Origin: Flavimobilis rhizosphaerae
Lineage (GTDB): Bacteria; Actinomycetota; Actinomycetes; Actinomycetales; Cellulomonadaceae
DNA: 64,000 nt
Assembly: GCF_014852685.1 (NCBI RefSeq)
Contig: NZ_JACZDF010000006.1
Coordinates: 62,001 to 126,000 of the forward strand
Reading direction: 5' to 3'
In this document: positions 43,984 through 52,425 of the stretch, one piece after another
Position numbering within the stretch: position 1 is the stretch's first letter
Layout: each line of letters starts with the position of its first letter
The notes under the pieces: model-generated
Told to the model about the DNA's origin: nothing
The model's database searches: none
Seen by the model: only the letters and a program-made list of their open reading frames with translations
Translations under genes and position numbers: made by a program

Positions 43984-45279
43984 ATGACGACCGAGACGCA
44001 GGCCCCCCTCGCTGACGACGTGACGACCGCCGTCCAGGACATCGCGCGCCGCGCGAAGGTCGCGTCGCGCGCGCTCGCGACCGCGACGCGCGCGGTCAAG
44101 GACGCGGCTCTCCACACGATGGCCGACGCGCTCGTCGCGGCGTCCGACGAGATCGTCGTGGCGAACGCGCTCGATCTCGAGCGCGGCCGGGCCAACGGGA
44201 TGGAGCCGGGGCTGCTCGACCGGCTCGCGCTCGACCCTGCGCGCATCGGTGCGATCGCCGACGCGCTGCGGGAGCTCGCTGCGCTGCCCGACCCGGTGGG
44301 CGAGCTCATCCGGGGCTGGACCCTGCCCAACGGTCTGCGGCTGCGTCAGCTGCGCGTGCCCATGGGCGTCGTCGGCATGATCTACGAGGCCCGCCCCAAC
44401 GTCACGGTCGACGCGGCGGGGCTCGCGCTCAAGAGCGGCAACGCCGTCATCCTCCGCGGCGGCTCGGCCGCGGCCTCGTCGAACGAGGTCATCGTCGACG
44501 TCCTCGCCCGCGCTCTCGAGTCCGCGGGCCTGCCGCGCGATCTCGTCCAGTCGATCGACCGCTACGGCCGTCCCGGCGGCGTCGCCCTCATGCGGGCGCG
44601 CGGGCTCGTCGACGTCCTCGTGCCCCGCGGGGGCGCGGACCTCATCCGCACGGTCGTCGCCGAGTCCGTCGTGCCCGTCATCGAGACGGGCGTCGGCAAC
44701 TGCCACCTCGTCGTCGACGCGAGCGCAGACCTCGACGACGCGCTCGCGATCCTCCTCAACGCCAAGCTGCAGCGGGTCGGGGTGTGCAACGCCGTCGAGA
44801 CGCTGCTCGTCCACGAGGCTGCGGCGCCTGCGTTCCTGCCGCAGGCGCTTGACGCGCTCGCGTCGGCCGGCTGCGTCCTCCACGGTGACGACGCGACCCG
44901 GGCGCTCGCGCCCGCGGGCGTGGACGTCGTCGCGGCGACCGACGAGGACTGGGCGACCGAGTACCTCGCTCCCGAGCTCGCGGTGCGCGTCGTGCCGGAC
45001 CTCGACGCTGCGATCGAGCACGTGCAGACGTGGTCGAGCGGCCACACCGAGGCGATCCTCACGAACGACCTGCGCAGCTCGGAGCGGTTCGTCGCCGAGG
45101 TCGACTCCGCGGTCGTCAACGTCAACGCGTCGACGCGTTTCACGGACGGCGGGCAGTTCGGCCTGGGCGCCGAGATCGGTATCTCGACGCAGAAGCTGCA
45201 CGCCCGTGGCCCCATGGGGCTGGCCGAGCTCACGACGACGAAGTGGGTCGTCGAGGGTGAGGGCCACACCCGTCCCTGA
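43984..45279 (+). CDS. proA: Gamma-glutamyl phosphate reductase
   Basis: A 431-aa aldehyde-dehydrogenase-fold enzyme reducing glutamyl phosphate to glutamate semialdehyde. The catalytic cysteine is C268 in [13 protein letters not shown]. Other family motifs are [44 protein letters not shown] and the end GEIGISTQK-like [22 protein letters not shown] is 8 nt after TACCCT (43970-43975), so possibly leaderless and separately transcribed from proB. Confidence 0.96.
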   Translation: MTTETQAPLADDVTTAVQDIARRAKVASRALATATRAVKDAALHTMADALVAASDEIVVANALDLERGRANGMEPGLLDRLALDPARIGAIADALRELAALPDPVGELIRGWTLPNGLRLRQLRVPMGVVGMIYEARPNVTVDAAGLALKSGNAVILRGGSAAASSNEVIVDVLARALESAGLPRDLVQSIDRYGRPGGVALMRARGLVDVLVPRGGADLIRTVVAESVVPVIETGVGNCHLVVDASADLDDALAILLNAKLQRVGVCNAVETLLVHEAAAPAFLPQALDALASAGCVLHGDDATRALAPAGVDVVAATDEDWATEYLAPELAVRVVPDLDAAIEHVQTWSSGHTEAILTNDLRSSERFVAEVDSAVVNVNASTRFTDGGQFGLGAEIGISTQKLHARGPMGLAELTTTKWVVEGEGHTRP

Positions 45280-45431
45280 GCGGAACCTGAGAGCGACGTG
45301 GAGGTCCTGCGGACAGGTGCCCGACACGCGCGAACCGGGTTCTCCCGGCACCGTCCGCATGAGAGACTTGGCCTTCGTGGCGGCTCCTCGAGGGAGCGCC
45401 CGACGACCGCACCCGACCAGGAGGTCCATCC

Positions 45432-45581
45432 ATGATCGCGTCCGTGCTCCGCGCCTCGGAGTCGACCGTCGTCACAGAGCTGCCGATCCCGCCGATCGCG
45501 TACGGGCTGCTCACGCTCGGTGCGCTCCTCGCGCTGCTGCTCGTGACCTTCGCGTTCAAGAGCTCCGGTACGCGTCACTGA
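45432..45581 (+). CDS. 49-aa single-pass membrane protein between proA and nadD
   Basis: A short gene with a near-perfect AGGAGG (45419-45424) and proper spacing to the ATG. The product is MIASVLRASESTVVTELPIP followed by one TM helix (YGLLTLGALLALLLVTFAF) and a basic end (KSSGTRH). Short proteins of this shape, ending in SxGTRH-like tails, recur at this position in Micrococcales; their function is unknown. The topology suggests an extracytoplasmic N-terminus and a cytoplasmic C-terminus. Confidence 0.75.
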   Translation: MIASVLRASESTVVTELPIPPIAYGLLTLGALLALLLVTFAFKSSGTRH

Positions 45582-45617
45582 GCCGAGGCCGGACGGGAGC
45601 AGGAGAGAGCTGACGGG

Positions 45618-46217
45618 ATGACGGCACGGCGGTTCCGGCTCGGGGTCATGGGTGGCACGTTCGACCCCGTGCACCACGGCCACCTGGTCGCCGCGAGCGA
45701 GGTCGCCGCGCGCTTCGACCTTGACGAGGTCATCTTCGTCCCGACGGGGCGTCCGACGTTCAAGCAGGACTCCCGTGTGACGGAGGCCGAGCACCGCTAC
45801 CTCATGACGGTGGTCGCCACCGCGTCGAACCCGCGCTTCACAGTGAGCCGCGTCGACATCGACCGCCCGGGTCTCACCTACACGATCGACACGTTGCGTG
45901 ACCTGCACGCGCAGCGTCCCGACGCCGACCTCTTCTTCATCACGGGGGCCGACGCGATCGCGCAGATCGCGGCGTGGAAGGACGCGGACGAGCTCTTCGA
46001 CCTCGCCCACTTCGTCGCCGTGACACGCCCGGGTCACACGCTCGACCTCGGGACGCTCGACGCGCTCAAGGTGACCGCCGTCGAGATCCCCGCCCTGGCG
46101 ATCTCGTCGACGGACTGCCGCGAGCGAGCCCGCGCGGGCCGGCCTGTCTGGTACCTCGTGCCCGACGGCGTCGTCCAGTACATCCAGAAGCATCGACTCT
46201 ACGTGGATGCGTCATGA
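45618..46217 (+). CDS. nadD: Nicotinate-nucleotide adenylyltransferase
   Basis: A 199-aa nucleotidyltransferase making deamido-NAD. [19 protein letters not shown] has the GxFxPxHxGH motif; [10 protein letters not shown] and the C-terminal [21 protein letters not shown] carry the ISSTxIR-like motif (C in place of I). The ATG has GGAGAG 11-16 nt upstream. It overlaps the next gene by ATGA. Confidence 0.95.
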   Translation: MTARRFRLGVMGGTFDPVHHGHLVAASEVAARFDLDEVIFVPTGRPTFKQDSRVTEAEHRYLMTVVATASNPRFTVSRVDIDRPGLTYTIDTLRDLHAQRPDADLFFITGADAIAQIAAWKDADELFDLAHFVAVTRPGHTLDLGTLDALKVTAVEIPALAISSTDCRERARAGRPVWYLVPDGVVQYIQKHRLYVDAS

Positions 46218-47695
46218 CCACCCCGGAGCAGCCCATGTCCGCCGGAGCGCCCCTGACGCGACGTCAGATGCGTGAGATCGCCGAGCGTGAGGAGCGTCAG
46301 CGCGCGGCGCAGGCCGAGGCGCAGGAGCACGCCTCACCCACGCAGGCGCAGGCTCCCGGTGGACCGACCCCGGCCCGGCAGTCCGCGGCACCGCAGGGTG
46401 CTGCGCCCTCGCACCACGTGCCCGGTCGTGGCGCACACGGCGCAGGAAGCCCGCCGATGCGTCAGCGCGCCCAGCAGGCGGCTCCGCAGCGTCCTGCCCC
46501 GCAGGCGCCCGCGGCGCAGCGCCCCGCCCCGCGGCCAGCGGCCGCGCCGGCACCGGCAGCGCAGCGTCAGGCACCTGTGCCAGCGCCCGCGCAGGGACGC
46601 GCGACGGCACAGCATCCCGCACGCCCGGGCTCGTACCACGGGGGCGGCCACGTCCCGTCGATGACCGATGCACGCCCGACCGCGGGCCCGGTGCCCACCG
46701 GGGCTTCTCAGTCCCAACCTGGCGCTTCGCTCCCGCAGCGTGCACCGGCTCCGGGCGGACGGCCTGCTGATGCCGGCGCAGTGCGACGTGCAGCGATGCA
46801 GGTGCCCGACGTCGAGCCAGCACCGAGGTCACGCCCCGCGCCGACCGTCGTCCCGCCAGCGGTCACGGGCGCCGTCCGCACCGTCGACCACACCGGTCGC
46901 ATCACGCCCGTCGTGCCCGTCGATCAGACCGGCCGCCCGGCGGCCTACTCGGCATCCCCGCGGGGCGCGCAGCCGGCGGCGCAGGCGCCGGCCCGGATGG
47001 GTGTGCGAGACGCGGCCGCCCAGGCGTCCGTCCGTACACCGAGCCCCGTCAACCCGTCGGGCGGGGTAACACCGCAGTCGGCCGCACCTGCCCAGCAGCA
47101 GCGCACGTCGCTCGCCAGTGCCCCGTCGGCCCCGAGCGCCTGGGGTCCGATCGAGGACCGTGCGCACTCCGCGCCGGGAGCGTACGCGCCGTTCGCCCCG
47201 ACCGCCGCGGCCCAGCCCGGCGCGTTCACCTCGCAGCCGCCGCACGCCGGCACGCACGCCACCACCGGCCAGCCCATGCCCTGGGGACCGGTCACCGGCG
47301 CCGGGAACCCGGCTGCAGCCCCGCAGGCGGCGCCGTCGTTCGCCCCCGCCGCAGGTGGCCCGGGCGCCGCTGTCGCCGCGGGTGGGCCGGGCACCCCCGC
47401 GGGAGGGCCGGGTGCGCTTGGGGAGGACGCTCCGATCGTCCCCGCGTGGGGTCAGGTGCTCGGGGCACCGACGGTCGACGAGCCGGACGACGCGCGCGAC
47501 GACGCACCTGCGAACGAGCAGGACGCGGTCCTTGGACTGTCCTGGCCGCAGATCATCATCCTCGTCGCCGTCGGGCTCCTGCTCGGCGTCCTCGTGTGGC
47601 TCCTTCTCGAGTCGCGCACCCCCGACAGCTCAACGCAGGCGAGCGCGGATGTCGCAACCATCACGGTCGACGCCCGTGCACCAGGGGAACTCTGA
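46214..47695 (+). CDS. Pro/Gln/Ala-rich protein with C-terminal membrane anchor
   Basis: A 493-aa protein of unknown function. After a short conserved-looking head ([19 protein letters not shown], helical and charged), residues about 45-430 are disordered and rich in Pro, Gln, Ala and Gly. One TM helix ([19 protein letters not shown], about 448-467) lies near the end, with about 25 outside residues. The position between nadD and rsfS is often occupied by a similar TM protein in Micrococcales. Topology suggests a large cytoplasmic, scaffold-like tail. It overlaps nadD by 4 bp. Confidence 0.65.
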   Translation: MTTPEQPMSAGAPLTRRQMREIAEREERQRAAQAEAQEHASPTQAQAPGGPTPARQSAAPQGAAPSHHVPGRGAHGAGSPPMRQRAQQAAPQRPAPQAPAAQRPAPRPAAAPAPAAQRQAPVPAPAQGRATAQHPARPGSYHGGGHVPSMTDARPTAGPVPTGASQSQPGASLPQRAPAPGGRPADAGAVRRAAMQVPDVEPAPRSRPAPTVVPPAVTGAVRTVDHTGRITPVVPVDQTGRPAAYSASPRGAQPAAQAPARMGVRDAAAQASVRTPSPVNPSGGVTPQSAAPAQQQRTSLASAPSAPSAWGPIEDRAHSAPGAYAPFAPTAAAQPGAFTSQPPHAGTHATTGQPMPWGPVTGAGNPAAAPQAAPSFAPAAGGPGAAVAAGGPGTPAGGPGALGEDAPIVPAWGQVLGAPTVDEPDDARDDAPANEQDAVLGLSWPQIIILVAVGLLLGVLVWLLLESRTPDSSTQASADVATITVDARAPGEL

Positions 47696-47740
47696 CCCGT
47701 CATACTGGGGTGTCACCCGACCGCTCTCGCTAGGAGAACC

Positions 47741-48148
47741 GTGCCCGCCACCCAGCGCGCCCTGGACCTCGCCGTCGTCGCCGCACGCGCAGCCGCCGAC
47801 CGCAAGGCCGAGGAGATCATCGCCCTCGACGTCTCGGAGCAGCTCGTGCTCACCGACGTCTTTCTCATCGCCTCGGCGAGCAACGAGCGCCAGGTCACCG
47901 CGATCAGCGACGCGATCGAGGAGGCCATGCACAAGGCCGGCTCGAAGCTCGTCCGTCGCGAGGGGCGCACCGAGGCCCGGTGGATCCTGCTCGACTTCGG
48001 TGAGGTCGTCGCGCACGTCCAGCACTCCGAGGACCGCGTCTACTACGCCCTCGAGCGGCTCTGGAAGGACTGCCCGGTCGTCGAGCTCCCCGCCGACCTC
48101 CACGGCGCTCCGGCTGACGACGCGGAGCAGGACGCGCCGCAGGCATGA
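47741..48148 (+). CDS. rsfS: Ribosomal silencing factor RsfS
   Basis: A 135-aa DUF143 protein that binds L14 on the 50S subunit and blocks subunit joining when nutrients are low. The family core reads ALDVSEQLVLTDVFLIASASNERQV with DAIEEAMHK, then EGRTEARWILLDFGEVVAHV and YYALERLW. GTG start after TAGGAGAACC. It overlaps the next gene by 4 bp. Confidence 0.95.
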   Translation: MPATQRALDLAVVAARAAADRKAEEIIALDVSEQLVLTDVFLIASASNERQVTAISDAIEEAMHKAGSKLVRREGRTEARWILLDFGEVVAHVQHSEDRVYYALERLWKDCPVVELPADLHGAPADDAEQDAPQA

Positions 48149-48822
48149 GAGCCGGCACGCTCCTGCTGCTGCGGCACGGCCGGACGGCGTACAACGCCGA
48201 AGGTCGGCTGCAGGGGCAGGTCGACATCCCGCTCGACGACGTCGGTCGTTGGCAGGCGCGCGAGGGGGCGGTGGCGCTCGCCGCGGCGCACCGTGTCACC
48301 CGGATCGTCGCCTCCGACCTCGTGCGCGCTGCCGACACCGCGCACGCCCTCGGCGAGGTCACGGGTCTGCCCGTGACCCTCGACGCGCGGCTGCGCGAAC
48401 GCAGCTTCGGCCCCTGGGAAGGTCTCACCGCATCCGAGATGCGTGAGGGCTGGCCCGAGGAGTACGCGGCCTGGCGGCACGGCGGAGAACCTGTCGAGGG
48501 CGCCGAGCCGCGCGCGGCCGTGGGGGAACGCTTCGTCGAGGCGGTCGAGGAGCATGCCGCAGGGCTGGCTCGCGACGAGGTGCTGTGCGTCGTCTCGCAC
48601 GGCGCTGCGATCTCGACCGGGACGACCGCGCTCCTCGGCCTCGACGTCGAGACCTGGCGGGGGCTCGTCGGGCCCGCGAACGTCCACTGGGCCGAGCTGC
48701 GCGCCGGTGGACCCGACGCCGTGCCGTCGTGGCGGCTCGCCCGTTACGACGCTGGGGCGGCGTTCTCGCGCGAACACTGGGCGGCCGGACCCGATTGGAT
48801 TTCTCGGCAGCCCTCTGCGTAG
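48145..48822 (+). CDS. Histidine phosphatase family protein (phosphoglycerate-mutase-like)
   Basis: A 225-aa enzyme of the dPGM-like superfamily. The catalytic RHG is at residues about 10-12 (LLLLRHGRTAYNAEGRLQG), the conserved Arg follows in SDLVRAADTAHAL, Glu in ERSFGPWEG, and the second catalytic His in VVSHGAAI. Annotated in many actinobacteria as a GpmB-like phosphatase; the substrate is not known from sequence. Couples to rsfS by ATGA overlap. Confidence 0.88.
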   Translation: MRAGTLLLLRHGRTAYNAEGRLQGQVDIPLDDVGRWQAREGAVALAAAHRVTRIVASDLVRAADTAHALGEVTGLPVTLDARLRERSFGPWEGLTASEMREGWPEEYAAWRHGGEPVEGAEPRAAVGERFVEAVEEHAAGLARDEVLCVVSHGAAISTGTTALLGLDVETWRGLVGPANVHWAELRAGGPDAVPSWRLARYDAGAAFSREHWAAGPDWISRQPSA

Positions 48823-48870
48823 ACTTACCGAGGCCCACCGCGGTGGGTCGACGCGAGGGCTCACCCTCAC

Positions 48871-48943
48871 GGGGCTGTGGCGCAGCTGGTAGCGCACCTG
48901 CATGGCATGCAGGGGGTCAGGGGTTCGAGTCCCCTCAGCTCCA
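48871..48943 (+). tRNA. tRNA-Ala (anticodon GGC)
   Basis: Acceptor GGGGCTG (48871-48877) pairs with CAGCTCC (48936-48942, one G-U), discriminator A48943. It contains the Ala identity element region near the acceptor. The anticodon stem CCTGC/GCAGG holds ATGGCAT, anticodon GGC. CCA not encoded. Followed by a strong terminator. Confidence 0.95.
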
Positions 48944-48950
48944 CGTTGAT

Positions 48951-48980
48951 GAAGGCCGGGACCACGAGGTCCCGGCCTTC
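48951..48980 (+). terminator. Hairpin terminator after tRNA-Ala
   Basis: GAAGGCCGGGACC (48951-48963) / GGTCCCGGCCTTC (48968-48980), 13 perfect pairs, ACGA loop. Confidence 0.75.
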
Positions 48981-49020
48981 GTCGTTCCGCGACCGGGTCG
49001 GCCTGGTCGAGCGTCCTTCC

Positions 49021-49120
49021 ACGATCGCTCGACGGCCCTCGTCCGTCGCACGGACGACCGCCCTCGTGCCGCGATCGCTCGACGTCCCACGTCCGGCGCC
49101 CGGACGACGTCCCTCCGTCC
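49021..49120. repeat. Two-unit imperfect tandem repeat, 50-bp unit
   Basis: Units 49021-49070 and 49071-49120 agree at about 40 of 50 positions; both start CGATCGCTCGACG and share CCGGACGAC-type centres. The 49.0-49.15 kb stretch has no gene. Confidence 0.6.
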
Positions 49121-49156
49121 GCGACAGGACGAGGGCGTGCGCTGGTCGCGGTGCCC

Positions 49157-49473
49157 TCAGGCGTCCGACCTCGCCGTGCGGCGCACGGAGCCCGCCTCGC
49201 GGAGCATCGCCGCGACCCCCGTCGTCAGGCGCGCGTGGAGCGCCGTCGTCGCGACGTGCACGCGCTCGAGCTCCGCCCGGCGTGGGTCGTGAGGCGCCAC
49301 GGCCCCGCGCTGCCGCCCGGGCGCATCCCGACCTCGTAGGCCCCAGGGCCCCCGAGGAGCCGCGCGATCGCGCCGCGCACGCCCGTGCGTGCGGGCCTCC
49401 AGGCGACGTGCAGGGTGTGCGTCGTGCCGGACCGCGTCACGGTGAAGGACGTGATGACGGGTGGTCGTGCCAT
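49157..49473 (-). pseudogene. Frameshifted small gene, paralogue of the fragment at 57.1 kb
   Basis: The ATG at 49473 follows GAGGAG and opens a frame MARPPVITSFTVTRSGTTHTL...YEVGMRPGGSAGPWRL. Read on in the same frame it dissolves into Arg/Ser-rich nonsense and stops at 49225. In the -1 frame the continuation HDPRRAELERVHVATTALHA...MLREAGSVRRTARSDA reads as a natural helical end, stopping at 49157. The total of 317 bp is not a multiple of three, so one indel broke the gene. The C-terminus clearly resembles the end of the fragment at 57105-57422 (LREAASVRR). Function unknown; the middle looks Fn3-like. Confidence 0.6.
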
Positions 49474-49572
49474 GCCAGCTCCTCGGGCGGTCGCGGTCCG
49501 CAGGACCGACTGCGACGGTACCGTGGCCGGAGGCCGTCCGTCGGCAGCCGTCCGCCGGAACCGGAGGGTCCT

Positions 49573-49764
49573 CTGCGCATCGCGCTCACGAGCATCTTTG
49601 TCGACGACCAGCGCGCGGCGCGCGCGTTCGACACCGACGTCCTCGGCTTCGTCGTCAAGCATGAGGTTCCGGTCGGCGACGACCTGTGCCTCACGGTCGT
49701 CTCGGCGGACGACCCTGACGGCACCGAGCTGCTTCTCGAGCCGTCCGGACATCCCGCCGGCTGA
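49573..49764 (+). pseudogene. Truncated VOC (glyoxalase-fold) protein
   Basis: The frame reads LRIALTSIFVDDQRAARAFDTD, VLGFVVKHEVPVGDDLCLTV and SADDPDGTELLLEPSGHPAG, the N-terminal half of a vicinal-oxygen-chelate protein, then stops. Complete proteins of this kind run about 125-140 residues and continue after GHPA. The codon where ATG is expected is CTG (49573), although GGAGG lies just upstream. Both start and C-terminal half appear lost. Confidence 0.65.
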
Positions 49765-49829
49765 GCCGCGGCCCGCCGGTCGAGCCGGAGCTCGAGGGTC
49801 GTCGTCGACCCTGCCTCACCCGTGACGGC

Positions 49830-52226
49830 TCAGGCCGGGCCCGCCGCGCCCTGGTCCGCGGCGAACGACACGACGTAGGCGAGAGCCGAGTTCCAGTTGA
49901 TCGTCAGCTCGTTGACGCCCCACGCGCCGATGTCGTCGACGTAGCACCGCTGCGGCGCGCACCCGGCGAGTGAGGACGAGACGGGGTCGGGCACGTCGGA
50001 GTTCGGCCCGCCCGAGACGGTCCCGGCTGGAGGGTGCGGCAGCGAGGGGTCCGCCTGCGCCGCGTACCAGCGCGAGTGCTGGTTCTGCGCGAAGCGCGTC
50101 CCGTGACCCGTGACGTAGGAGATCCCCATGGCGTTGCGGCCGAGGAGGTGGTCGAGGCCCGTGAGGACGCCCTGGCGGAAGCGGTCCTCGCCGCCGAGGT
50201 CGTAGGCCGCGACGAGCACGGCGAGGTTGTTGAGCAGGAGGCCGTTCGAGCCCCAGTCGTAGCGGCCGCCGTCGGGGACGTACGCGGTGCCGAACGGCTG
50301 CGTCGCCTGCCGGGCCAGGGTCGCCTCGGCGGCGTCGACGACCGAGCGTCGGACCTCGGCGAGGACGGGGAGAGCGTTGGGCACGGTCGCGAGCTGGGTG
50401 CGGGCGTACGCCGCGACATGACCCCAGTCGAAGGCAGCGGGCCCGAAAGCCTCGGACGTGCCGCCCACGTGGTATGGGTTCGTGGTGAGCGCGTCGGCGA
50501 ACGCGTCCTCGCCGGTCGTGAGGAAGAGCTCGACGGCCGCCCAGTAGCGCTCGTCGTCGAGCTCGGTGTCGTCGTAGGGCCCGCCGCCGGGGGAGGGGTG
50601 GAGGTTCGTGTTCGGCGCGTAGAGGTCGGGGTGGGCGGCCGCTGCGGCCCACGCGGTCCGGGCCGCCTTGAGCAGCCGCGCGGCGAAGGCGGCGTCGAAC
50701 GGCTCGAAGAGGCGGGCGCCCTGGGCGGCCACGGCGGCGAGGTTGAGCGTCGCCGCAGTCGAGGGGCGGTGGACATAGCGGGTGCGGTCGTCGTCCGAGG
50801 GCAGCAGCGGGATGCCCGTCCAGCTGTCGTCGTGCACCTTGTGGTGGACCATGCCGGCAAGGTCCTTCCCCGCCGGGACCTGCATCGTGAGCATCCACTC
50901 GAGCTCCCACCGCGCCTCGGAGAGGACGTCGGGAACACCGTCGCCGTGCTCAGGCACGCGCAGCGTCCCGTCACCGAGCGCGCCGGCGTCGCCGGTCGGG
51001 GCGTGGAGCGCCCGCTCGTAGGTGCTCATGAGCTGGCCGACGGCGATGCCGCCGTTGACGACATACTTGCCGTGGTCGCCGGCGTCGTACCAGCCGCCCG
51101 TGACGTCGATCGTCCCCTCGCACGTCCAGCCGTCGTAGAGGTCCTTCCCGTCGACCGTGAGCGCGCCCGCGGGGAGGCACGCGACGGCGCCGTCGCCCTG
51201 GTCGGGCCCGACGTCGGCGTGGCCGGCCGGCCGCGCGTACGCGTCCCCGGCGACGGCGCCGTCGATCGCGACGCCCGAGCGCTGCGGGTAGAAGAAGCTG
51301 AGCGCGTCGACGCGCATCGCCCGGTAGAGGTCGTCGCCGATGGCGAACGTGTCGCTCGACGCGCCGTCGACGGTGAGCGTGTACCCGGTGCCCGGGGTCG
51401 TGACCGCGGACAGGTCGACGGTGTGGACGGCGAGGCCCGCCGAGGGGTCCGTCCCGCGCGGCTCGGTCGTGCCACGGGCGACCGTCATGCCGCCGAGGTC
51501 GAGGGTCCACGGCAGGGGGTCGGCGGCGTCGGTGACGACCGTGGCGGCCTTCGCCGCGTGCGTGAGGTAGCCGACCTGGTTGACGCGGACGGCGGGCGCG
51601 TCGGACGCGGCCGTGGGCATGGAGTCGCGGGTGGTCACGGAGGCCTCCGAGATGCAGAAGGTGAACGGGGTGGCGCTGCCCAGCTGGATCGCGACCTGGC
51701 CGACGTCGCCGTCGGTCGCGGAGAGCGCGATCGCGGCGGTGAAGTCGTGCTCGGTCGGTTGCGCCGTCGGGGTGAGGGGTGCGAAGAGCTCGGTCGCGGT
51801 GCGGTAGGCGCCGGTGGCCTCGCCGACGACGACGCGGACTGTCGTGGCGGGGGCGGCGCTCGCGGTGAGCGCGAGGTGGTAGGCGGCCGAGGCGTCGATG
51901 CCGAGGCCGTTGTAGGTGAGGCCGACGTCCCACGGGTTCGTGGTGCCGCCGGGCAGGTCGACGCAGGTCGCGCCGTCGGCGGTGCGGGGCGCAGCGTCGG
52001 TCCCGTAGAGGGCCCAGGGGCCGAGGCCGTCGGCGAAGGACGTGGCGGGGAGGAGCTCGGTGCCGGTGTTCGCCGGCGCTGAGGTCTGCGCGGTCGCGGG
52101 GACGGTGGGCGGCGGCGCGGGGGAGGAGTGGTCGCACGCGGTGAGGGAGACGGCGAGCGCCAGGGCGAGGAGTGCTGGGAGGGGTCGCCGGACGGCGGTG
52201 GGCGGGGCGTTGACGACGGTGTCCAC
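49830..52226 (-). CDS. Glycoside hydrolase family 9 cellulase, lipoprotein
   Basis: A 798-aa exported enzyme. The signal ends in the lipobox LTAC (LLALALAVSLTACDHSS), so it is probably anchored. A Pro/Thr linker leads to a beta-sandwich (about 60-200, CBM4-like), an Ig-like CelD_N domain (VRVNQVGYLTHAAKAATV) and the (alpha/alpha)6 catalytic domain: GGWYDAGDHGKY with the base Asp near residue 382, and the acid Glu in GAWGVNELTINWN near 772. It should hydrolyse beta-1,4-glucans. The GTG at 52226 has GGAGG with 8-nt spacing; an ATG 15 bp upstream is possible. A CelR-type operator lies upstream. Confidence 0.9.
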   Translation of the reverse strand: MDTVVNAPPTAVRRPLPALLALALAVSLTACDHSSPAPPPTVPATAQTSAPANTGTELLPATSFADGLGPWALYGTDAAPRTADGATCVDLPGGTTNPWDVGLTYNGLGIDASAAYHLALTASAAPATTVRVVVGEATGAYRTATELFAPLTPTAQPTEHDFTAAIALSATDGDVGQVAIQLGSATPFTFCISEASVTTRDSMPTAASDAPAVRVNQVGYLTHAAKAATVVTDAADPLPWTLDLGGMTVARGTTEPRGTDPSAGLAVHTVDLSAVTTPGTGYTLTVDGASSDTFAIGDDLYRAMRVDALSFFYPQRSGVAIDGAVAGDAYARPAGHADVGPDQGDGAVACLPAGALTVDGKDLYDGWTCEGTIDVTGGWYDAGDHGKYVVNGGIAVGQLMSTYERALHAPTGDAGALGDGTLRVPEHGDGVPDVLSEARWELEWMLTMQVPAGKDLAGMVHHKVHDDSWTGIPLLPSDDDRTRYVHRPSTAATLNLAAVAAQGARLFEPFDAAFAARLLKAARTAWAAAAAHPDLYAPNTNLHPSPGGGPYDDTELDDERYWAAVELFLTTGEDAFADALTTNPYHVGGTSEAFGPAAFDWGHVAAYARTQLATVPNALPVLAEVRRSVVDAAEATLARQATQPFGTAYVPDGGRYDWGSNGLLLNNLAVLVAAYDLGGEDRFRQGVLTGLDHLLGRNAMGISYVTGHGTRFAQNQHSRWYAAQADPSLPHPPAGTVSGGPNSDVPDPVSSSLAGCAPQRCYVDDIGAWGVNELTINWNSALAYVVSFAADQGAAGPA

Positions 52227-52278
52227 CGTGGTGTCCTCCATGACGACGCTGTGCGAGGGACGCGGGGCGCTGGGTGCG

Positions 52279-52292
52279 TGAGAGCGCTCCCA
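52279..52292 (-). promoter_or_regulatory. CelR/CebR-type operator of the GH9 cellulase gene
   Basis: TGAGAGCGCTCCCA (52279-52292) matches 13 of 14 bases of TGGGAGCGCTCCCA, the operator of the LacI-family cellulase regulators CelR (Thermobifida) and CebR (Streptomyces). It lies 53 bp before the GTG start and at about +4 to +17 of the predicted transcript, a classic repression position relieved by cellobiose. Confidence 0.8.
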
Positions 52293-52302
52293 TGTGGGGT
52301 GA

Positions 52303-52331
52303 AGTCTTGCGGCGTACGCGCCCGACGTCAA
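52303..52331 (-). promoter_or_regulatory. Predicted promoter of the GH9 gene
   Basis: On the minus strand TTGACG (52331-52326), 17 bp, AAGACT (52308-52303). The start site would be near 52296, directly before the CelR-type operator. Confidence 0.5.
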
Positions 52332-52425
52332 GACACGGGGCCGGGTTCTTGCAGGTCCCGGCAGGCGTGGACTGTGCTCGCGCTGCCGGCCCCGGGGCAA
52401 CCCGACGGTCCTGACGACGGCTGCG

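Noticed and set aside
48951-48980. GGGACC-ACGA-GGTCCC after tRNA-Ala as a second DosR-like box
   Set aside because: It is part of a 13-bp terminator stem with a 4-nt loop at the right position after the tRNA; no promoter follows.
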